From Bacillota bacterium (lineage in GTDB: Bacteria; Bacillota; Sulfobacillia; Sulfobacillales; Sulfobacillaceae), in assembly GCA_021795465.1 (NCBI GenBank), contig JAJYPK010000006.1:1-48035 (forward strand): a stretch of DNA of 48,035 nucleotides. The letters run 5' to 3'. How positions within the stretch are numbered: position 1 is the stretch's first letter; each line of letters opens with the position of its first letter. Both the position numbers and the translations under genes were made by a program. Below are positions 41,459-48,035 of the stretch, piece by piece. The notes beneath the pieces are model-generated. The model searched no databases. It was not told where the DNA came from and saw only the letters and a program-made list of their open reading frames with translations.

Positions 41459-43837
41459 TTGCAAAAGAAGCATGTTAAATCCTGGACCATTTTCCGTTGG
41501 ACCATGCTCACCATGTGTTGTGTGTGGGTGCTACTTGGCATGGCCTTTTTTTCGATCACTATCAGTCAGGATGCCACCATGGCCCACAATGCCGTCCTGG
41601 CCCGGATTCGTGACCGCTTGCAGTTCCTGAGACAGGAACTGTCCACGGCAAAAGCGCCAAACCTCATTCATTGGGCTAAACCATGGGAAACGATTCGGGT
41701 CCTGAATACCCAATCTATTTCTATCCAATACACGCTAACGTCCAGAACAGGCCATCTCCTACAAACCACCAAGACTCGCGGCCAAACTGTCTCGATGCCA
41801 TCGTCGCTGATAAGCCAATGGCTCCATGCGAATCACGGCAACTTCGTATACTCACCGAGATCTGGTCACCAGACACTTTTCGTTTTTACGCAGTTATTGC
41901 ATCGCCACGACATGCTCGTGGCGTCCATTCCTGATAACCTCATCACCCAAGTAGCACTTCAAACCTTGACCCGCGATCGCGGGTTGTTGGGCCTTTTCAT
42001 GGTCCTCATCACCACCACAGCTGCTTGGTTGCTCGCCCGTCGCTTACATCATGAGTTTGTGCCTTTACTCGCGGTTCGAAGCCGGACTGATGCCGACCAG
42101 GTTGCTCAAAAGAGCCGCGTCACTGAAATTTCCCAAGTTGCACATTCATGGGCGGAGACCCTGCAAACGGTCACAGAGGAAACCCTCCGGGCCTCATGGC
42201 TTGCCACCCACGACCCCCTTACCGGCTTACTGAACCGACGAGGGCTCTGGGACCGCATGACGTCCCGAGCCGAAGACCCCATGCCGAGAACCTTGGCGTT
42301 TATCCTGATGGATATCGACCATTTTAAGCATGTGAACGACACCTATGGGCATGGAGCAGGTGATCAGTTGTTGCAGGACGCAGGACATGCCATGCTTGAA
42401 GGCACGCGCGATTATCCCGATATTGCCCGCATTGGGGGTGATGAATTTGCCATCCTCCTGGAATCACCGTCACTCAATGAAACTACGTTGACTCCCCTAG
42501 TCCAACAGATCGTATCCCTGGTGCGGTCTCAGTTGTCCGTCTCCTCAACGTCTTCGCCGTTCGCGGTGACGTTTAGTGTGGGTGCCACCATTTGGAGCCC
42601 CAACCGCACATCTATCGACGAGACCTTTTATGAGGCTGACCTCGCCCTCTATGCGTCTAAGGATCGAGGGCGAGATAGAATTACCTGCTACTCCGAAGAC
42701 CTCTACCACGAGGCCCAGGCGAAATCTCTCATGACTAAGCGAGTCTTGGAAGCTATTTCACGGCGCGATTTTTGGTTTCGCTACCAGCCCGTGGTCAACC
42801 TCCAATCCGGTGAAATTCTGGGCGTGGAGGCCTTACTTCGTTGGGGACAGGGGCAAGAAGAAAAGCAGCCTGAGCAATTTTTGCCGTATATCGTCGATCC
42901 TGACATCATGATTCAGTTGGAAGACTATGTCCTCGAAGAAGTGATCATGCAGGCCCACACCTGGCATGAACAAGGAATCCGGCTATCCGTGGGCATTAAC
43001 ATCTCTCCCCAATATTTCCTATCCTCGACGCTCCCTGCCAAACTTGAGAAGTTATTGAAACTAGCCGATTTGCCGCCCCAAACGATTTCCCTTGAGATCA
43101 TCGGCAATGCTGATTTGAGCCACATGGCGGCTGCCATTCAGCAAATTCGACGCGTCCAAGACCGTGAGGTCGCAGTCGCGATAGACAACTTTGGGACGGG
43201 ATACGCTTCCCTCTCGTATTTGCTCGAGCTTCCGGTTAACTATATCAAATTGGACCCATCATTTACGGCCGGCGTGAGACCCGGAAGCGACTCTTGGATT
43301 ATGGTCAGTGGCGTTGTGGCATTATGCCAGGCCATGGGTAGAAAGGTAATCACCGAAGCCATTGAAACGCCATTGGCGGCGAGCGTCCTATCCAACATGG
43401 GCGTCTTGGCTGGTCAAGGTGAATGGTTTGGTGGACCCATGACCCCGGATGTGCTGGTCGAATGGCTCTCGGTTCCCCACGACACACCCGAACCCAATCC
43501 CGCCCGCATGTCTCGCAATTTAGTCGTAATGATTCCCTACCAAGTGATGCAATGGACTCAGCAAGTGAGTTTATACGCTCAGTATCGCGGCACAGACGAA
43601 GAAAAGGAGCGCCTCTTGGACCAGGTCCATTGTCTTTGTGGTGTTTGGCTGGAGCAATTGGACACCCGAAACCCCAAAACCCGATGGCTGGAAATCGAGA
43701 ACCTTCACCGCGATATGCACCATGCGGCAAGAGACTTGTTGGGGGATCCCACCCAAATGACCGCACATGAGACATTCGTTGTATGCGTCGATACATTTTT
43801 AAAGAGACTCTATCAAATGGCTGCCAAAGGTGTCTAA
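41459..43837 (+). CDS. GGDEF-EAL protein with a C-terminal CZB-like domain
   Basis: A 792-residue c-di-GMP signalling protein. Two membrane helices (residues about 13-35 and 176-196) frame an extracytoplasmic sensor region. The GGDEF domain (about 245-405) has HDPLTGLLNRRG, DIDHFKHVND and an intact RIGGDEF, so cyclase activity is likely. The EAL domain (about 430-680) has VEALLRW, NISPQ and GQGEWFGGP, but the metal-binding pair reads IDNFGTGYASL (usual DDFGTG) and the ELTE strand reads EIIGN, so phosphodiesterase activity may be weak or lost. The last 100 residues resemble the zinc-binding CZB domain, with HCLCGVWLEQL and LHRDMHHAARDLL. The start is TTG with AAAGGG upstream. Confidence 0.85.
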   Translation: MQKKHVKSWTIFRWTMLTMCCVWVLLGMAFFSITISQDATMAHNAVLARIRDRLQFLRQELSTAKAPNLIHWAKPWETIRVLNTQSISIQYTLTSRTGHLLQTTKTRGQTVSMPSSLISQWLHANHGNFVYSPRSGHQTLFVFTQLLHRHDMLVASIPDNLITQVALQTLTRDRGLLGLFMVLITTTAAWLLARRLHHEFVPLLAVRSRTDADQVAQKSRVTEISQVAHSWAETLQTVTEETLRASWLATHDPLTGLLNRRGLWDRMTSRAEDPMPRTLAFILMDIDHFKHVNDTYGHGAGDQLLQDAGHAMLEGTRDYPDIARIGGDEFAILLESPSLNETTLTPLVQQIVSLVRSQLSVSSTSSPFAVTFSVGATIWSPNRTSIDETFYEADLALYASKDRGRDRITCYSEDLYHEAQAKSLMTKRVLEAISRRDFWFRYQPVVNLQSGEILGVEALLRWGQGQEEKQPEQFLPYIVDPDIMIQLEDYVLEEVIMQAHTWHEQGIRLSVGINISPQYFLSSTLPAKLEKLLKLADLPPQTISLEIIGNADLSHMAAAIQQIRRVQDREVAVAIDNFGTGYASLSYLLELPVNYIKLDPSFTAGVRPGSDSWIMVSGVVALCQAMGRKVITEAIETPLAASVLSNMGVLAGQGEWFGGPMTPDVLVEWLSVPHDTPEPNPARMSRNLVVMIPYQVMQWTQQVSLYAQYRGTDEEKERLLDQVHCLCGVWLEQLDTRNPKTRWLEIENLHRDMHHAARDLLGDPTQMTAHETFVVCVDTFLKRLYQMAAKGV

Positions 43838-44174
43838 TCCCCGGATCACGACACGTCATCACATGAAACAGGGTTTAATCAAAAGGGATTCATGGGTATT
43901 CTAAGGGAGATCGAAGGCTAGGCCTGGCATATGGTGTAGTCCTGCGGCACTTGGTAATCGTTTTCCGAACTAGAATAAGTCAAAGGCGATAGGAAAACCC
44001 GGTGCTCCCTGCCCGCAATATCCATCGAATTGTTGCATCTGTACCTCAATCGCCTTACATGTCACGGATACCGCCAATGTTAGGATCCGTATAGTAATCG
44101 AGACCGGATCGTCCTACAATGAAGGCTGGCAGCATCACCCATGAAAACACGCTCGATGAGAGGATCGGAAATCA
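43838..44174. other. Intergenic stretch, nothing recognised
   Basis: About 340 bases upstream of the VKOR-like gene. No RNA gene, repeat or convincing open frame was found. Confidence 0.4.
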
Positions 44175-44561
44175 TTGAAGCACATCTATCGCTTCGGCCT
44201 TGCGGTATTCGTCGCGGCTTTGGGCCTTTATTTGACTGTCCTCCATTATACGGAAACCCCGGTCGGATGCCCTCCGATTCCTGCTGTCGGAGGGCTCGTC
44301 AACTGCCAAGCCGTATTAACCTCCCCCGGCAGCGTGGTTTTAGGGGTTCCTTTAGCCCTCTGGGGAAGCCTTTGGGCCCTAGCCAGTCTCTGGCAACGCG
44401 CGCGCCTGTTATGGCTCGGAATCGGAGGTTTGGGGCTTTTGTGGGCTTGGCTTCACGAGTGGCAGGTCGGACATCTCTGCCTCTGGTGCACCGCGATGCA
44501 AGCCGGTGTGCTCCTCATTCTCGTTGGTTTGTGGCGACCTCACCCAGGAGCTCAGACTTAA
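44175..44561 (+). CDS. VKOR-family thiol-disulfide oxidoreductase
   Basis: A 128-residue membrane protein with four predicted helices, of the vitamin K epoxide reductase family, which reoxidises periplasmic or extracytoplasmic thiol oxidases with quinone. The loop cysteines are in VGCPPIP and VNCQAVLTSPGSVVLGVPLA, and the quinone-side CxxC is HLCLWCTAMQ. Length matches the single-domain bacterial form. The start is TTG at 44175 behind GAGAGG. Its stop overlaps the end of the convergent oxidoreductase gene by four bases. No fused or adjacent thioredoxin partner is present. Confidence 0.8.
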   Translation: MKHIYRFGLAVFVAALGLYLTVLHYTETPVGCPPIPAVGGLVNCQAVLTSPGSVVLGVPLALWGSLWALASLWQRARLLWLGIGGLGLLWAWLHEWQVGHLCLWCTAMQAGVLLILVGLWRPHPGAQT

Positions 44562-45508
44562 TAAGTCATGGCATGATCCGCATCAACCACGATCCCGATC
44601 TTACCTTGGGGATGCCCCTCTTGACTTAACCGATGCGCGGCGCCTATCTCTCCCAGGGGGAACACGTGTCCAATAGCGGGTCGCATCTTCCCTTGCTCAA
44701 AGAGACGACCGAGCGCCTCTAACTTTTTGCCATCCGGTTCGAGAAAGAACCAATGTGCCGAGACCTCATGCGCCTTTGCCACTTCCGGATCGGGAGGTTT
44801 GGCGATCGACACCAAGGTCCCTCCGGGTTTTAATACGGTGTAGCTTTGGTCTTGAACCGAGCCGCCGACGGTATCGAATACCAGGTCCACATTGTGGACC
44901 ATATCCGCAAAAGATTCACGCTGATAATCGATGACCTGGGTCGCTCCTAGTTTTCGGACATCGTCTCGCCGTGCCGCGCTAGCGGTCGCAATGACCTCGG
45001 CACCATAAGCGCGGGCCAGTTGCACCGCATAGCTCCCAACTCCCCCGCCCCCGCCATGCACCAATACCCGATGATGGGCCCCGATCTTGCCGATTTCCAC
45101 CAGAGTTTCCCATGCCGTAAGACCCGCCAGCGGAATGCTGGCCGCCTCGAGGTAGGTCAGATTTACCGGCTTTCGCGCCACCAACGACTGATCCACCACG
45201 GTCAGTTCCGCATAGGTACCGGGGCGATGGATGGCAGGACGACTAAACACCGGATCCCCCACGTTAAATTGGGTGACACCCGACCCGACCTCTACGACGA
45301 TCCCAGCCGCATCCCAACCCAGAATGGCGGGAAACCGAGAAGGAAGTCTCGGGGCCAATTTTCCCTGTCGCACTTTCCAGTCCACGGGATTGACCGACGT
45401 CGCATAAATCCTTATGACGAGGTCTTCAGGGCCCATGGCATCGGGTTCCAATTCCGCTGCATAGAAGACCTCAGGTTCTCCATATTTATCAATAACCATC
45501 GCGTGCAT
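44558..45508 (-). CDS. Zinc-free MDR oxidoreductase (quinone-oxidoreductase-like)
   Basis: A 316-residue member of the medium-chain dehydrogenase/reductase superfamily. The N-terminal GroES-like domain contains SVNPVDWKVRQG and ILGWDAAGIVVEVG, and the Rossmann domain has VLVHGGGGGVGSYAVQLARA for NADPH binding. Zinc ligands of alcohol dehydrogenases are absent, so it is of the quinone oxidoreductase type. The substrate is unknown. The start at 45508 follows AGGGGGA; an in-frame start at 45535 lacks support. It lies behind msrA on the same strand with a 36-base gap. Confidence 0.85.
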   Translation of the reverse strand: MHAMVIDKYGEPEVFYAAELEPDAMGPEDLVIRIYATSVNPVDWKVRQGKLAPRLPSRFPAILGWDAAGIVVEVGSGVTQFNVGDPVFSRPAIHRPGTYAELTVVDQSLVARKPVNLTYLEAASIPLAGLTAWETLVEIGKIGAHHRVLVHGGGGGVGSYAVQLARAYGAEVIATASAARRDDVRKLGATQVIDYQRESFADMVHNVDLVFDTVGGSVQDQSYTVLKPGGTLVSIAKPPDPEVAKAHEVSAHWFFLEPDGKKLEALGRLFEQGKMRPAIGHVFPLGEIGAAHRLSQEGHPQGKIGIVVDADHAMTY

Positions 45509-45544
45509 CTCATGTCCCCCTCTATTTCGCAACAACTTCCAGGT

Positions 45545-46090
45545 CTAATCGCGGTCCCAGTGGTAGGCAATAAAGCTATCCCGCCCCGACCCGCGCCGAT
45601 AACGAGCGTAGTGTGCCTGGTTGGTCTTGTAAAAATCTTGGTGGTACGCTTCTGCCTCGTAGAACGGTCCGGCGGGTAAGACCTCGGTCACAATTGGCGA
45701 TGCAAAACGATGACTCTGGTCCAGCGCCATCTTAGAGGCTTGGGCCTCTATGCGTTGCGCCTCAGTCGTATAGTAGATCGCCGTTTGATAGGAGTCCCCT
45801 CGATCATGAAACTGGCCCCCAGCGTCCGTCGGATCAACCTGATGCCAAAAAATGTCTACAAGTTGGGCATACGTGATAATCTCGGGGTCAAAGGTAATCC
45901 GCACCGCCTCCCGATGTCCCGTAGTATGGGAGCAGACTTCTTCGTAGGTGGGGTTCTCCTTATGACCGCCAGTATAACCAGATACCACCCGGAGGACGCC
46001 TGGCCAGGCATCGAAGGGATGTACCATGCACCAAAAACAGCCTCCCGCAAAAATCGCTGTATGGTATCCGTTTGGATTGTTTTCCGCCAA
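45545..46090 (-). CDS. msrA: Peptide methionine sulfoxide reductase MsrA
   Basis: A 181-residue enzyme reducing the S-epimer of methionine sulfoxide in proteins. The catalytic cysteine is in AGGCFWCMV, and [16 protein letters not shown] plus [11 protein letters not shown] follow as usual. No C-terminal resolving cysteines are seen, so resolution may use the second Cys of GCFWC or an outside thiol. The start is TTG at 46090 with GGTGGG six bases upstream. It may be co-transcribed with the MFS gene 31 bases upstream and the oxidoreductase downstream. Confidence 0.93.
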   Translation of the reverse strand: MAENNPNGYHTAIFAGGCFWCMVHPFDAWPGVLRVVSGYTGGHKENPTYEEVCSHTTGHREAVRITFDPEIITYAQLVDIFWHQVDPTDAGGQFHDRGDSYQTAIYYTTEAQRIEAQASKMALDQSHRFASPIVTEVLPAGPFYEAEAYHQDFYKTNQAHYARYRRGSGRDSFIAYHWDRD

Positions 46091-46121
46091 CGATATCCCA
46101 CCTTTCCCACATATCTCATCC

Positions 46122-47273
46122 TTATTCTACTTGACCTGGCGCTATCATAGGGTGTTTGCCATAAACCCCGGTGGCAACCGCCAGGCCCATCGCCACTAGT
46201 GTTGCCGCCGTCCACGGCATAAAATGTGGACCGACTCGCGCCTCGACGCCCCCGATGAGGACCCCACCCAAAAAGGTAGCGAGACCGCTCGCTCCATTTA
46301 TTATGCCCATGGCAGCACCATGGGCTTCGCCAGGAATGGACTCTGCAACCGCCCGTTGAACACCAAGATTTAGAAAAGGATAGAGTGGTAACGAAAACGC
46401 GCCCACCACAATCCATGTATAGGGTACGATCGACATGACCACATACATCATGACGTAGATGGCTAGCACGCGGATGAGAAGATTTTTGCCTCCCCAGTGG
46501 TCCGACCATCGCCCAATCTTAGACGCCAGGATCCAGCCGAGTCCCGTACTAATGGCGGCGCTCCATCCGACCCAGCCCACAGGAATCTTCAAAACTCTGA
46601 GGAAAACCCCAAAATTGGTAAAAAACCCTTCGTTGCCTGCATACGCCAAAAAGAACGGTAAAACGAGTAGAAAAATAAGGGTACGATGCCCCGATGTACC
46701 CTGGGGCAGGGTTTGTTCCCGAGTCGCCGGTCCCCGAGTCATTTTCGGCTCGCGGGCGACCAAAATTAGAGCCATCCCCATCATTGCCGCCAGGGCCAAC
46801 ATCAGATCTTCATAGCTATGGGTGGCAAGGCCGAAAATGTATCCCCCCAACAGCCCTCCTGTCATCCAGCCACTGCTCTGCCACTGCAGACGAGTAGCCA
46901 GCCGGCGTCCCATATCGCCCCCTGCCTGGGTCAAAAAGGCCAGAGTCGCTGGGGCCAAAGCCGTCGAAAACACGGTGGCTACGCTCACTCCAACAATATA
47001 TTGGATGGGATCGCGGACCATGAAGATGGTAAGTCCGGATACTAGGTAACCGCATAGGCCAACCATTGCCAGGATTCGAAGACCCATGCGGTGTGTTAAT
47101 TGGCCCCACAAGATCGAGCCCAAAAAGGTGACTAAGGCCGGGACCGCCGCCGCTTGACTAGAGACAAAATATCCTGCATGCAGTCGCTCATGGACGTACA
47201 GAGGTCCATATCCCAACAAGATCAATAAGAAAAAAGCTTCAATTGCGGACGCGAACAGGAGGCCACGACGCAT
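46122..47273 (-). CDS. MFS transporter
   Basis: A 383-residue membrane protein with about twelve hydrophobic segments. Loop 2-3 reads [17 protein letters not shown] and the equivalent loop in the second half reads [17 protein letters not shown]. It resembles the AraJ/YdgK-like sugar or drug efflux members; the substrate is unknown. ATG at 47273 follows GGAAGGA by 11 bases. It is the first gene of a likely operon with msrA. Confidence 0.75.
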   Translation of the reverse strand: MRRGLLFASAIEAFFLLILLGYGPLYVHERLHAGYFVSSQAAAVPALVTFLGSILWGQLTHRMGLRILAMVGLCGYLVSGLTIFMVRDPIQYIVGVSVATVFSTALAPATLAFLTQAGGDMGRRLATRLQWQSSGWMTGGLLGGYIFGLATHSYEDLMLALAAMMGMALILVAREPKMTRGPATREQTLPQGTSGHRTLIFLLVLPFFLAYAGNEGFFTNFGVFLRVLKIPVGWVGWSAAISTGLGWILASKIGRWSDHWGGKNLLIRVLAIYVMMYVVMSIVPYTWIVVGAFSLPLYPFLNLGVQRAVAESIPGEAHGAAMGIINGASGLATFLGGVLIGGVEARVGPHFMPWTAATLVAMGLAVATGVYGKHPMIAPGQVE

Positions 47274-47417
47274 ACGGGATTCAATCCTTCCGGCACAAAT
47301 ATTTCAGATGAAGTCTGTTCCCAGGGGTCCATAACGCCCCGTCACGTACCCTATCCATTTCTCAGGGTCAAATCGGACATTTGAGCCTGGATGGCTCGAC
47401 GGGATGCGGTCCCAGGA
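47274..47417. other. Short gap, nothing recognised
   Basis: About 145 bases between the ATP-grasp gene and the MFS gene. No repeat or terminator with a U-tract was found. Confidence 0.4.
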
Positions 47418-48035
47418 TTAGATGGGGGAGGTCCAATCCTGGGATTGTAACAAATTGGTGACCAGGGTCGGATACGACCAACCTCCTGCCTCTGCGGCCA
47501 TGGCCACTAGTGACGTCTGCCGACCGCATCCCGGTCGACCCGGCCCGGTCAAATTGGGCTTAAAATTCACATCGATGATGCGATACACGCCCGCAATATC
47601 TTGTCGGGCATCGATTCGTAACCACGCCCGACTACAAAGCTCACGGGCGACGGCTTGAGAAACCTTCATGAAATGCTCTAGATCTTTAGACATCTGAGGA
47701 TCGACAAAACTGTTGTCGAGCACGGGTACATCACCGCTATAGGGGATGACGCCCTCCTGATGATTTGTGCGCGTGACGGCAGGTAGCGCCCAGTATCCAT
47801 CGGATCGAACGTTGCCATAAGATCCGGGGGGCAGGACAGTCACGGTCACTTCCTCACCTGGAAGAAATTCTTCGAGGACAAAACCTGTGTCCTGCCCCTC
47901 AAGGTGCCATTGGCGTACATGGGTGAGGCGTTTGACGCCTTGACTCCCGCGTCCTCGCCGGGGTTTCAGTATGAGGGGCGTCGACCCGTCAAAGGAATCT
48001 AAAGAAGACACCTCCCACATTCTCGGCACCGGAAA
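47418..48035 (-). CDS. ATP-grasp domain protein, 5' end off window
   Basis: The last 205 codons of an ATP-grasp enzyme, a family that makes C-N or C-S bonds with an acyl-phosphate intermediate. The ATP-binding lysine is in LILKPRRGRGSQGVKRL, the second part of the nucleotide site is FVLEEFLPGEEVTVTVL, and the metal ligands lie in LRIDARQDIAGVYRIIDVNF followed by KPNLTGPGRPG. It resembles D-Ala-D-Ala ligase-like or carbamoyl-phosphate-type grasp domains. The frame is open to the right edge, so the start is not seen. The product cannot be named further from this portion. Confidence 0.75.
   Translation of the reverse strand, partial: FPVPRMWEVSSLDSFDGSTPLILKPRRGRGSQGVKRLTHVRQWHLEGQDTGFVLEEFLPGEEVTVTVLPPGSYGNVRSDGYWALPAVTRTNHQEGVIPYSGDVPVLDNSFVDPQMSKDLEHFMKVSQAVARELCSRAWLRIDARQDIAGVYRIIDVNFKPNLTGPGRPGCGRQTSLVAMAAEAGGWSYPTLVTNLLQSQDWTSPI

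Overview
The window looks like chromosome from a spore-forming, Gram-positive bacterium of the Firmicutes, most like Sulfobacillus or a related acidophilic thermophile. The pointers are a Spo0E-like phosphatase, a YwbE-family protein, a T-box leader, PucR and PadR regulators, strong GGAGG ribosome binding sites with many GTG/TTG starts, and a moderate GC content. The genus is an inference; no ribosomal or marker gene is present to fix it.

Layout. 1-1500: an aspartyl-tRNA synthetase of the archaeal type, on the minus strand behind a T-box leader. 1500-9010: a Tn3 transposase remnant, a lipoprotein, an SPFH/band-7 protein with a coiled-coil partner and a broken acetyltransferase, a HAD phosphatase, a large Asp-box (BNR) lipoprotein, and a VOC protein / membrane protein / Spo0E-like group. 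9065-18600: an S9 peptidase, two MFS transporters, tryptophanyl-tRNA synthetase, YwbE, a rhomboid-fold protein lacking its active site, and a secreted esterase, with a degenerate tnpB patch between. 18600-22300: mostly decayed sequence holding a hypothetical gene and a two-component pair whose kinase has lost its sensor end at a junction with a truncated ABC-2 permease.

22305-34767 is the functional heart of the window: a nearly uninterrupted reductive pyrimidine degradation locus. An NCS1 permease imports the base; PreT/PreA reduce uracil or thymine; dihydropyrimidinase opens the ring; beta-ureidopropionase releases beta-alanine (or 3-aminoisobutyrate), CO2 and ammonia; a class III aminotransferase makes the semialdehyde; and a CoA-acylating semialdehyde dehydrogenase yields acetyl-CoA or propionyl-CoA. 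A PucR-type regulator sits between the two operon arms, and a second, hydrolytic-type aldehyde dehydrogenase is embedded in the larger arm.

35492-48035 is accessory and mixed: an MFS transporter, a complete IS3-family element with a -1 frameshift signal, a PadR regulator, a TetR regulator followed by a small ORF and a broken MFS exporter, a GGDEF-EAL protein with a C-terminal CZB-like zinc domain, a VKOR-family thiol oxidoreductase, a quinone-oxidoreductase-like enzyme, MsrA, another MFS transporter, and an ATP-grasp protein running off the right edge. All identifications come from reading motifs and translated sequence; no database search was possible.
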